Shown: positions 8,785 to 15,628 of the stretch, piece after piece
How positions within the stretch are numbered: position 1 is the stretch's first letter
How the letters are laid out: every line of letters starts with the position of its first letter
NCBI RefSeq assembly: GCF_003725335.1
Contig: NZ_QIBY01000002.1
Span: forward strand, 62,001 to 126,000
Length of the DNA: 64,000 nucleotides
Source: Parvibacter caecicola
GTDB taxonomy: Bacteria; Actinomycetota; Coriobacteriia; Coriobacteriales; Eggerthellaceae
Direction of reading: 5' to 3'
Notes under the pieces: generated by a model
Told to the model about the DNA's origin: nothing
What the model saw: the letters and a program-made list of their open reading frames with translations, nothing else
Databases searched by the model: none
Translations under genes and position numbers: made by a program

Positions 8785-9807
8785 TTACGGCAAATAGTCG
8801 TAGGGCATGCGGCGGGCGAAAAGATAGAACAGCAGCAAGATGAGGGCGGCCCAGGGCACCCATAGGCACACCGCCGCCAGGGTGGCGAGGCGCAGGGCGT
8901 AGAACAGCAGCCGATAGCCGGTGGTGCGCGGATGGTTTTCGCAGGTCATGCGCACAAACGCACCACCAGGGGTGGAGCCACCGCGAAACCACGGCACCAG
9001 CACTTCCACCACCAGCACCGCCAGCCAGAAGCTAGCCCCCAGCAGCAAGGCGGCGGTTTGGTTCACCGTCATGCCGGGCAGTTCCAGTGGTGCCTCCCAC
9101 ACCAGTTCCAAGGGCAGGGCCACGGCGCAATAGGGCAAAAGCGACAGCAGGCCGATGACGATGGAGTCCAGCCATAACGCCACGCATCGCTGCAAGAAGC
9201 TGGGGTTTTCCGTCACTGACACCGGGCCGGCCTCCTCCGGCGAGCGCACCGGCCCTAGCACCCGGGCACACAGCCAGCCGATAAGCGCCCCCAGCGTGTT
9301 GGTAATCAGATCGTCGGTGTCGCAGCAGCGGTAGGCGTAATCGTACACGCCGAAAAGCCCCGTTAGCTGCGCCGTTTCCACCAGGGCCGACACGGCAAGC
9401 CCCAGCAACACTGTGGGCACAAACCGCATGCGGAAGAACCGCGCCGCAATGAACCCCAACGGCATGAAGAACACCACGTTGAAGCCCAGTTGGAACACCG
9501 CTTTCAGGCCGTCCTGGCGGATGTTGTCAATAGAGTTGAAGGGCATGAACTGCGGCTGGATGCCGTAGGTGATGCCGGGGCCGCTATCGCCCGAAGGCAG
9601 CGGGTACAGGGTAAAGCACACGATGCCCAGCCCGTAGAGCACCGTGAGGTAGGCGGCCAGCGACGAGCCCAGCCGCAGCCGGCCGTCGCGGTGGTAGAGG
9701 TAGGCCAAGATGGGCAGCGTAAGGGCGAACGACAGCATGGGCCACAGCAGCAGCGCCATCTTGAAATTGCCGCCGTAAGCGGACAAGAAGTTCCCTACCG
9801 ACCTCAT
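8785..9807 (-). CDS. VanZ-like and RDD double-domain membrane protein
   Basis: 340 residues with about eight hydrophobic segments. The first half is VanZ-like: LYPLPSGDSG, then QFMPFNSIDN, GFNVVFFMPLGF, ALVETAQLTGLFGVYDY and CDTDDLITNTLGALIGW. This is the signature of the VanZ family, linked to teicoplanin resistance and phosphatase-like activity. The second half resembles an RDD domain, beginning around FLQRCVALWLDSIVIGLLSLLPY and ending with GGSTPGGAFVRMTCENH. Fusion of the two is found in Actinobacteria. GGGAAGGG precedes the ATG. It stands alone between recJ and pfp, separated from pfp by an inverted-repeat element and a terminator. The function of the fusion is unknown. Confidence 0.85.
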   Translation of the reverse strand: MRSVGNFLSAYGGNFKMALLLWPMLSFALTLPILAYLYHRDGRLRLGSSLAAYLTVLYGLGIVCFTLYPLPSGDSGPGITYGIQPQFMPFNSIDNIRQDGLKAVFQLGFNVVFFMPLGFIAARFFRMRFVPTVLLGLAVSALVETAQLTGLFGVYDYAYRCCDTDDLITNTLGALIGWLCARVLGPVRSPEEAGPVSVTENPSFLQRCVALWLDSIVIGLLSLLPYCAVALPLELVWEAPLELPGMTVNQTAALLLGASFWLAVLVVEVLVPWFRGGSTPGGAFVRMTCENHPRTTGYRLLFYALRLATLAAVCLWVPWAALILLLFYLFARRMPYDYLP

Positions 9808-9936
9808 TTCGCCATCCCTTCCCTATCGCGGCGAGCAAAGCATGCCGACGGCAAGTGGGCCGCCGGCCTTTGCCAGTCTAGCGAAGGGCACGCTGCGGTG
9901 CAGCATAAGTGACAGCAAAGTAAGCCAAGCGATGCC

Positions 9937-10067
9937 GGAAACGCGTACAAAACCGTGAGCTTTGTGCAGTCGCAACATGGCGGCCTGACCAGGTGTTGCT
10001 CGGTATAGCCGCAGGTCAAAACAGTGTAAATGCACTGCACAGAATGCACGGTTTTGTATGCGTTTCC
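9937..10067. repeat. 131-bp element with 34-bp imperfect terminal inverted repeats
   Basis: The left arm (9937-9970) and right arm (10034-10067) are inverted copies that match at 29 of 34 positions. The outer 21 bases (GGAAACGC, then TACAAAACCGTG) differ at one position only. A 63-bp centre separates the arms. The layout is that of a miniature inverted-repeat element or of a very long RNA hairpin. No target-site duplication is evident beside the arms, which weakens the transposon reading. Confidence 0.6.
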
Positions 10068-10071
10068 ACAC

Positions 10072-10099
10072 AAAAAAGGGGGCTTGTCACCAAGCCCCC
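10072..10099 (-). terminator. Rho-independent terminator of pfp
   Basis: On the minus strand a perfect 9-bp stem (GGGGGCTTG with CAAGCCCCC, 4-base loop) is followed at once by six T residues. It lies 18 bp past the pfp stop codon. Confidence 0.88.
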
Positions 10100-10116
10100 A
10101 TTCGCTGCAGACGCCG

Positions 10117-11325
10117 CTAGCGCTTGTTGAAGGGCATGATGGTGGCAGGCATGCCGTTTTCGTAGATGATCTTCGGCTCGCCGGCAATCAGCGGGCGGAA
10201 GTAAGCCAGCGCCTCATCGGTGATGCCCTGGTAATCCGGCAGAATCCATTCTTCGGGGAACGTGCGCACGAAGTTGGCGAACTGGCTGGCGGGCCCGGCG
10301 AAGAACACCGGGTTGTAGGGAGCGCTGAGGTCCGTGCGAGGGGCAATGCCCACCACCTGGCCGGTGAATCCGGGACGCGCCGAGTGCATGTGGGCGGAAA
10401 GCCCCAGCTCGTAGGCTTCGGTCACGTCCACCAGGCTTTGGGCGAAGTTAGAGGAACGGGCCGCACGGGAGAGGTCTTGCACCACGCCCCGCGGAGCGAT
10501 GCCGGCATCCACGATCATCTGCTTAAGCGTAAGGGCCACACCTCCCAAAACCGCATGGGCGAAGCCGTCGTTGGCGCTCTCACCGGCAGAAATGTAGGTG
10601 CCGTCCGCGTAATGGGCCCCTTCGGACACCACGATGTAGCACTCGCCGGTGGCGTCCATCTTCGCCTGCACCTGGGCCAGGAAGGCGTCTTTGTCGAAAT
10701 CCACCTCCGGCAGCACCAGCAGGTCCACATCCCCGGTGGCGCAACAGCTGGCGGCCAGCCAGCCGGCGTCGCGGCCCATGGTTTCCAGCACGAAAACCTC
10801 GGGGCGGGTGTAGGCGTCGTAGTCCAGCCGCGTAGCGTGGGTTATCTGGCAGGCCAGCTTGGCAGCGCTGGGGAAACCGGGGCAATGATCCACCGGCACC
10901 AGGTCGTTGTCCACCGTCTTGGGAATGCCGATGAAGCGCTTGGCCACTCCATTGGCGGCGGCCCATTCGGACAGAGCGTCCACGGTGTCCATGGAGTCGT
11001 TGCCGCCGATGTAGAACATCACTTCGATGCTGTGGGCGTCCATCACCTCCACCAGCCGCTTGTAATCGGTGTCGTTGCCGCGCTTCAGCTTGTAGCGGCA
11101 AGTGCCCAGCGCTGAGGAAGGAGTCTGCTTCAGGATGTCGATTTCGCGGGCCGGCAAGTCGGTAAGGTCGAACAGCTTGTCTTCCAGCACCCCCTCGATG
11201 CCGTGGATGCCGCCGAACACGCGGTCGTAGACGGGGTTCAGCTGGTTGGCGCGGATGACGCCGGCCAGGCTGGCATTGATAACGGCAGTGGGGCCGCCCG
11301 ACTGGGCAACGAGGCAATTGGCCAT
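10117..11325 (-). CDS. pfp: 6-phosphofructokinase, PPi-dependent type
   Basis: A 402-residue PfkA-fold enzyme that phosphorylates fructose 6-phosphate to the 1,6-bisphosphate. Two positions read the phosphate donor: GGNDS (residues 107-111) instead of GGDGS, and PKTVDND with Lys136 instead of the Gly of PGTIDND. In the characterised family the Asp of GGND/GGDD and this Lys exclude ATP and favour pyrophosphate, so the reaction would be reversible. The GRDAGW, SEGAHYADG and GxxQDLSRAARS regions are also present. The chosen ATG has AAGAAGGAGAG upstream; a longer open frame upstream is not used. It is a single gene closed by a strong terminator. Donor choice is inferred from motifs. Confidence 0.9.
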   Translation of the reverse strand: MANCLVAQSGGPTAVINASLAGVIRANQLNPVYDRVFGGIHGIEGVLEDKLFDLTDLPAREIDILKQTPSSALGTCRYKLKRGNDTDYKRLVEVMDAHSIEVMFYIGGNDSMDTVDALSEWAAANGVAKRFIGIPKTVDNDLVPVDHCPGFPSAAKLACQITHATRLDYDAYTRPEVFVLETMGRDAGWLAASCCATGDVDLLVLPEVDFDKDAFLAQVQAKMDATGECYIVVSEGAHYADGTYISAGESANDGFAHAVLGGVALTLKQMIVDAGIAPRGVVQDLSRAARSSNFAQSLVDVTEAYELGLSAHMHSARPGFTGQVVGIAPRTDLSAPYNPVFFAGPASQFANFVRTFPEEWILPDYQGITDEALAYFRPLIAGEPKIIYENGMPATIMPFNKR

Positions 11326-11460
11326 GAGACTCTCCTTCTTCGAGGCTGCTTCTCCATCTGCGGATTCTAGCAGGCCCCCGGCCCGCGCCCCGGCGCCCCT
11401 CCCATTCGTTTCCCAAAGCGACAAAAACCAAGGGAGCCGTTTATTGCTACACTGGGCGCT

Positions 11461-12081
11461 ATGACAGATTTTTATCGCACCATAGCAGGCTTCGCCGAGG
11501 CGGAGATTGTGGAGAAAAAGAGCCGCTTCATCGGGCAGTTGACCCATGTGGAAACCGAGGAAGAGGCGCTGGCTTTCCTGGAGGAGATTCGCGCCAAGCA
11601 CCGCATGGCCCGCCACAACGTGTACGCCTACGTGCTGCGGGGCGGCCGGGTGCGCTATTCCGACGACGGCGAACCGGGGGGCACGTCGGGCATGCCCACT
11701 TTGGAAACGCTGCAACACGCGGAGCTGCAGGATGTGGCCATTGTGACCACCCGCTACTTCGGCGGCGTGCTGCTGGGCACCGGCGGGCTGGTGCGCGCTT
11801 ACACCGCGGCGGCGCAGGCAGCCATCGACGCGGCGCAGGTGGTGGTGATTTCCCGCTGCGTGGACATAACCGTGGAGGTGCCCTACCCGCTCTACGAAGC
11901 GGTGGCGCGGCTGGCGGCCGACATGGAAGCCCGCATAGTGGAAAGCGACTTCGGCGCCAGCGTGCTGCTTACCCTGCGCATGTTGGCAGGCATGGAAGAG
12001 CCGCTGCTGGAGCGGCTGTCGGAGGCGACCCGCGGTCAGGCAGAGCCCCTGGTGAGCGCCCCGTTCGATGCCGCGTTTTAG
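11461..12081 (+). CDS. yigZ: YigZ/IMPACT family protein
   Basis: 206 residues of the UPF0029/IMPACT family. Signature stretches are EKKSRFIGQL, HNVYAYVLRGG, YSDDGEPGGTSGMP and IVTTRYFGGVLLGTGGLVRAY. The C-terminal EF-G-IV-like domain is present. Bacterial YigZ is thought to act near translation or on peptides, but its role is not settled. No Shine-Dalgarno sequence precedes the ATG. A TACACT hexamer at 11448-11453 is placed so that transcription would begin at or next to the ATG, suggesting a leaderless mRNA. It is divergent from pfp and followed 8 bp later by the zincin gene, with which it probably forms an operon. Confidence 0.9.
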   Translation: MTDFYRTIAGFAEAEIVEKKSRFIGQLTHVETEEEALAFLEEIRAKHRMARHNVYAYVLRGGRVRYSDDGEPGGTSGMPTLETLQHAELQDVAIVTTRYFGGVLLGTGGLVRAYTAAAQAAIDAAQVVVISRCVDITVEVPYPLYEAVARLAADMEARIVESDFGASVLLTLRMLAGMEEPLLERLSEATRGQAEPLVSAPFDAAF

Positions 12082-12089
12082 GAGATGCC

Positions 12090-12620
12090 ATGGACAAGCT
12101 GACCGGTGCCGAGTTTGAAGCGGTGATTGAAGAGGCGCTGGACGTCATTCCCGACAAGTTTCTCGAAGCGCTGCAGAACATCGTAGTGGTGTGGGAAGAG
12201 GAGCCGAACGCCTACCACCTGGGAGAAGATTTCGAGGGCAGCGGCGATGGGCCGGGCGGTGCCGGGATGCCGGAAGGCTGCAACGGGGAGGAAAGCGCCT
12301 GGGGCGAAGGCGGCGGCGAGGAAGGGTGGTCCGACGAGGCAGAGCCCCTCGCTGCGGCGGACGGCGACTGGGACGATGAGCCCTGGGGCACCTGGTGCGA
12401 CAACGAGCTGCTGGGACTGTTCGATGGCCTTTCGCTGGAAGAGAGCTGCGGCGGCCAGTTCGACGATCTGCCCAATGTGATCACCATCTTCAAAGGGCCG
12501 CACGAGCGTTGCTTCTCCACCCGCGAGGAAATGGTGGAGGAAGTGGGCAAAACCGTCATCCACGAGCTGGGGCACTACTTCGGCCTGGACGACGACGCCC
12601 TCTACGCCATGGGCTACTAG
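12090..12620 (+). CDS. zincin-like metallopeptidase (PF06262 family)
   Basis: 176 residues. The start MDKLTGAEFEAVIEEALDVI and the end TVIHELGHYFGLDDDALYAMGY are those of the small actinobacterial/alpha-proteobacterial zincin family with an HExxH zinc site (HELGH). Typical members are about 115-130 residues. The excess here is an acidic Gly/Glu/Asp-rich insertion, about residues 45-115, between the N-terminal helix and the NVITIFKGPHERC strand. Its in-frame reading continues past the TAG for 15 more protein-like codons (see the separate entry), so the true C-terminus is uncertain. It sits 8 bp after yigZ. The substrate of this family is unknown. Confidence 0.82.
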   Translation: MDKLTGAEFEAVIEEALDVIPDKFLEALQNIVVVWEEEPNAYHLGEDFEGSGDGPGGAGMPEGCNGEESAWGEGGGEEGWSDEAEPLAAADGDWDDEPWGTWCDNELLGLFDGLSLEESCGGQFDDLPNVITIFKGPHERCFSTREEMVEEVGKTVIHELGHYFGLDDDALYAMGY

Positions 12621-12668
12621 CCCGACAAATGGCACCGCATCTTCGGCGAGAAGTTCGAGAGCTGGTAG
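12621..12668 (+). other. in-frame continuation of the zincin gene after its TAG stop
   Basis: Directly after the amber codon the same frame reads PDKWHRIFGEKFESW and then a second TAG. The 15 codons have the GC-rich third positions of real genes here and a plausible C-terminal sequence. It may be a decayed or read-through tail, or the stop may be a sequencing error. Confidence 0.5.
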
Positions 12669-12739
12669 GGCGCCGCGAGCAGAGCCCTCCTCTTGCGCGG
12701 GTCGAACGCCCTCCCCCCGCCTGCTTCGGGCGCGGCCCG

Positions 12740-13657
12740 TTAGCGGTTGTCCACCTTCTCGGGGTACAGGTCGTGCTGAGAAAGCCGCTGCCAGGCCACT
12801 TCCTCCCATTTGGTGCCGGGGCGCCCGTAGTTGCAATAGGGGTCGATGGAGATGCCGCCGCGAGGGGTGAACTTCCCCCACACCTCGATGTACTTCGGGT
12901 CCATCAGGGCAATGAGGTCCTTCATGATGATGTTCATGCAGTCCTCGTGAAAATCGCCGTGATTGCGGAAGCTGAACAGGTACAGCTTCAGGCTCTTGCT
13001 TTCCACCATGCGCACGTCGGGCACGTAAGAGATGTAGATGGTGGCGAAATCCGGCTGGCCGGTAATGGGGCAGAGACTGGTGAACTCGGGGCAGTTGAAC
13101 TTGACGAAGTAGTCGTTGTCCTGGTGCTTGTTAACGAAAGTTTCCAGCACCGAGGAGTCGTAGTCGCAGGGATACTGGGTGCCCTGACTGCCCAGTTTGG
13201 TGAGCCCCTCGTCTTCACGGGCGGCAAAGCCTTCGGCCGCCAGCGGGGCCGAAGGCTTTGCGGAAACCGAGGGAGCCGTGCCGGCCGCGGAGACGGCGGC
13301 CGCGCGCCCGGCCCCCTCGGCCGCCTTCATGCGGTCCATCTCGTCGAATGCCTTTTGCAAATCGCGCCCAAAAGCCTCACGGGCCGTTTCGTCCGGGCGC
13401 ACTTCTTCGCCGCTGGAAAACACGTGGCGCTCCCAATCCCGCTGCTGAGGGGCAGCCGAGCGGTTGCCCCATCCGCTGGCGCAACCGGAGCCGTCGCCGC
13501 TGGCGGCCACCGCGCGACCCAAGTCAGACACGATGCCGGTCATGACAGGCGGCACCGCACCGGCATCCTTCGCCTGCTCGCCGGCTTCGCCATCGCCCCC
13601 CTTCCAAGAAGGGTCCACACCGAAGGCCGAAGCCAGGGAATTGAAATCTTCACTCAT
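12740..13657 (-). CDS. queF: NADPH-dependent preQ0 reductase QueF with long N-terminal extension
   Basis: Reduces 7-cyano-7-deazaguanine to preQ1, the queuosine precursor. The last ~165 residues are a complete YkvM-type Que[15 protein letters not shown] with the thioimide-forming Cys196, the NADPH-binding [21 protein letters not shown], and [19 protein letters not shown]. Unimodular QueF is about 165 residues with this Cys near position 55, so about 140 extra residues precede the domain. The extension is Ala/Gly/Glu-rich with no recognisable fold. Upstream pairing to the ribosome is weak (GGTGAACC), so a shorter product from an internal start such as MTGIVSD or MDRMKAAEG is possible. It is the last gene of queDECF. 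Confidence 0.88.
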   Translation of the reverse strand: MSEDFNSLASAFGVDPSWKGGDGEAGEQAKDAGAVPPVMTGIVSDLGRAVAASGDGSGCASGWGNRSAAPQQRDWERHVFSSGEEVRPDETAREAFGRDLQKAFDEMDRMKAAEGAGRAAAVSAAGTAPSVSAKPSAPLAAEGFAAREDEGLTKLGSQGTQYPCDYDSSVLETFVNKHQDNDYFVKFNCPEFTSLCPITGQPDFATIYISYVPDVRMVESKSLKLYLFSFRNHGDFHEDCMNIIMKDLIALMDPKYIEVWGKFTPRGGISIDPYCNYGRPGTKWEEVAWQRLSQHDLYPEKVDNR

Positions 13658-13690
13658 AGGTTCACCCAGTCTTTCAGTGCAAAAAACATC

Positions 13691-14383
13691 TCAGGCCATG
13701 ATAAGCGGGTCTTCGGTGCCGTTGGCGCGGAAGGCGGCGATGCGGTCGATGCAGGTGGCGCATTTGCCGCAGGGGGCCTCTCCCCCTTCGTAGCACGACC
13801 AGGTGAGCTCGTAAGGAACTTCCAGCTCCAAGCCCGTGCGCACGATATCTGCCTTGGTCATCTGCACGAACGGGGCCCGCAGTTGCAGCTGACCGCCAGT
13901 GCCCTCGGCGATAGCGGCCCCCATGGCGTCAACGAAAGCCTGGGAGCAATCGGGGTAGGCATCGCCCGCCCAGTCGTCGTGGTGGGCGCCGTAGTACACC
14001 GCCGAGCAGCCAAGAGAGAGCGCCATCGATGCCGCCGAGGACAGGAACAGCCCGTTGCGGAAAGGTACGTAAGTGCCCACCGGGGCGCCATCGGCTTCGG
14101 AGCGCTGCTGGGCATAGGAAGATTCCGGCACCGCTTGGGTGGAATGGGCCAGCAGCGAGCAATCGCTTTCGGCGAAGATGGCGGCCAGATCCAAAAACCG
14201 CTGCTGCACGCCGTAATGGGCCGCCACCGCCTTTGCCGCCTCGATTTCGCGGCTGTGGCGCTGGCCGTAGCTGATGGAGAGGGTCACCACGTTCGCGGCG
14301 CCGAACTGCCGCACCGCCATCGCCAGCAAGGTTGTGGAGTCTACGCCGCCCGAGCAGAGCACCAGCGCTTTTTCACTATCCAT
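13691..14383 (-). CDS. queC: 7-cyano-7-deazaguanine synthase QueC
   Basis: Converts 7-carboxy-7-deazaguanine, ammonia and ATP to preQ0. The PP-loop ATP pyrophosphatase motif SGGVDSTTLL lies near the N-terminus. The zinc-binding cysteines close the protein (WSCYEGGEAPCGKCATCIDR), and YVPFRNGLFLSSAAS and YYGAHHDDWAGDAYPDC are family hallmarks. The 230-residue length is normal. The AGGAGG site overlaps the end of queE, 9 bp upstream, which supports coupled translation in the que operon. Confidence 0.96.
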   Translation of the reverse strand: MDSEKALVLCSGGVDSTTLLAMAVRQFGAANVVTLSISYGQRHSREIEAAKAVAAHYGVQQRFLDLAAIFAESDCSLLAHSTQAVPESSYAQQRSEADGAPVGTYVPFRNGLFLSSAASMALSLGCSAVYYGAHHDDWAGDAYPDCSQAFVDAMGAAIAEGTGGQLQLRAPFVQMTKADIVRTGLELEVPYELTWSCYEGGEAPCGKCATCIDRIAAFRANGTEDPLIMA

Positions 14384-14392
14384 CGGTTCCTC

Positions 14393-15121
14393 CTATACGC
14401 CCTTTTCCACGTTGGGCCAGATGATTTTGTGCATTTGCAATTGTAGGCGGGCACGGGCAAGGCCGTTGGCCGCCATGGAGTCCACAATTTGCGCCGGCGT
14501 TATTTCGCCCCACACGGGCGAGAACAGCACATTGGTGCTGTCGAACAGCCCCTGCTCCTTGCAGCGATCGCGGGCGAAAGCCAGGTCTTCCTCGCTGCCC
14601 ACCACGAATTTCACTGCATCGCGGCCGTCCAACAGCGGGTAGTTGTCCGCCAGCATGGCGGCGCTCACCTCGGCGCCGGCCGATGGGGTTTTCCAGTCCA
14701 CCGTGAGGCACAGCTGGCCGGCCAGCCCCTCCACTTGCGCCTGTGCACGCAACTGCAGTAACGGCTCCACCGGGCGCGACCCGTTTGTTTCGATTTCCAC
14801 TCGCAGCGGATAGGGCTCGCGCACCTCCAGCAAAGCCCGCACCAGATGGGGCAAATTGGGCTGCAGCAGCGGTTCGCCGCCAGTGAGGGTCACGCAGCGC
14901 ACGCCGGTCTCCCGCACCCACGCCACCAGGTTTTCGATGCTCCAGCCTTCCACCTCCACTAAGGGGTGGTTTGCCCATCGGGTGTCGCAGTAACTACACC
15001 ACAGATTGCAGCCGGCAAAGCGAATGAACGCGGCCAGCTGGCCCGCCGCCAGTCCCTCCCCGTTCACGGAGACGAATTTCTCCGCCACGGGCAGAAATTG
15101 CGCTGAGGGTTGGTGTTCCAT
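14393..15121 (-). CDS. queE: 7-carboxy-7-deazaguanine synthase QueE (radical SAM)
   Basis: Radical-SAM ring contraction of 6-carboxytetrahydropterin to 7-carboxy-7-deazaguanine. The cluster motif is CNLWCSYCD (CX3CX2C), preceded by the substrate region SVNGEGLAAGQLAAFIRFAG and followed by the SAM-binding LTGGEPLLQ. At 242 residues it is a normal length. Its ATG shares one base with the queD stop (TAATG), so the pair is translationally coupled. Confidence 0.96.
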   Translation of the reverse strand: MEHQPSAQFLPVAEKFVSVNGEGLAAGQLAAFIRFAGCNLWCSYCDTRWANHPLVEVEGWSIENLVAWVRETGVRCVTLTGGEPLLQPNLPHLVRALLEVREPYPLRVEIETNGSRPVEPLLQLRAQAQVEGLAGQLCLTVDWKTPSAGAEVSAAMLADNYPLLDGRDAVKFVVGSEEDLAFARDRCKEQGLFDSTNVLFSPVWGEITPAQIVDSMAANGLARARLQLQMHKIIWPNVEKGV

Positions 15122-15549
15122 TAGTTGCGGCCCCGCTCGTAGATGGCGCAGTTGTTGGGGGTTTCGTACACCTCCACCACCATCACGGGCACGCCGGCCT
15201 CATCCAGCCGCTGCCAGAAGTAGCGGGCCAGGTTCTCGGCGGTGGTGCGGAAGGGCATCACCGAAAGCGTGAACCCTTCCTCTTCCAGGCACTTCATGGT
15301 TTGGGGTTTGAGCGAACCCTCCTCCACGATGAAGCTGTGATCCAGCTCTTCGGTGAGAGCCCGCAAGATGCGCTTAAATTCGCCGAAGTCCATCACCATG
15401 TCCTTGCAGGTGCCCGCTTCCTGAAGCTCGTCGGTGGCAAGGATGGCCACCACGCGCCAACGATGGCCGTGCAGGTTTTCGCACTTGCCGTGGTAATCGG
15501 TAAGGAAATGAGCGGCGTCGAAGCTGCTCTCGGTTTTCAGTCCGTACAT
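15121..15549 (-). CDS. queD: 6-carboxytetrahydropterin synthase QueD
   Basis: Makes 6-carboxy-5,6,7,8-tetrahydropterin from dihydroneopterin triphosphate. Zinc ligands are seen in FDAAHFL and ENLHGHRW, and the catalytic Cys in YHGKCENLHG. DMVMDFGEFKRIL and LDHSF are family motifs. 142 residues, normal length. AGGAAG precedes the chosen ATG; an in-frame extension upstream has no such site. It opens queDECF. The 79-bp spacer after lhr holds a TACAAT hexamer and a small hairpin but no sequence that I can match to a preQ1 riboswitch. Confidence 0.94.
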   Translation of the reverse strand: MYGLKTESSFDAAHFLTDYHGKCENLHGHRWRVVAILATDELQEAGTCKDMVMDFGEFKRILRALTEELDHSFIVEEGSLKPQTMKCLEEEGFTLSVMPFRTTAENLARYFWQRLDEAGVPVMVVEVYETPNNCAIYERGRN

Positions 15550-15600
15550 GTTGCTTCCTATCAATCGCAAGCACCCCAAAGGTGCAATTGTTTTATTGTA
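15550..15600 (-). promoter_or_regulatory. possible promoter and leader hairpin of queDECF
   Basis: A TACAAT hexamer on the minus strand (15595-15600) resembles a -10 box; no good -35 box sits at the right distance. A small leader hairpin GCACC/GGTGC (15570-15584) lies between it and the queD start. The evidence is weak. Confidence 0.3.
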
Positions 15601-15628
15601 GCCACATCGCGCTCGCAAGGCGAACGCT

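Larger units (their letters stand above)
9808..10116. other. 309-bp non-coding spacer with inverted-repeat element and terminator
   Basis: No convincing gene is present. It contains a 131-bp inverted-repeat element (9937-10067) and, beside pfp, an intrinsic terminator. Both are listed separately. Confidence 0.7.

Noticed and set aside
15550-15628. preQ1 riboswitch before queD
   Set aside because: I looked for the short C-rich/A-rich pseudoknot pattern of preQ1 aptamers and found only a small unrelated hairpin.
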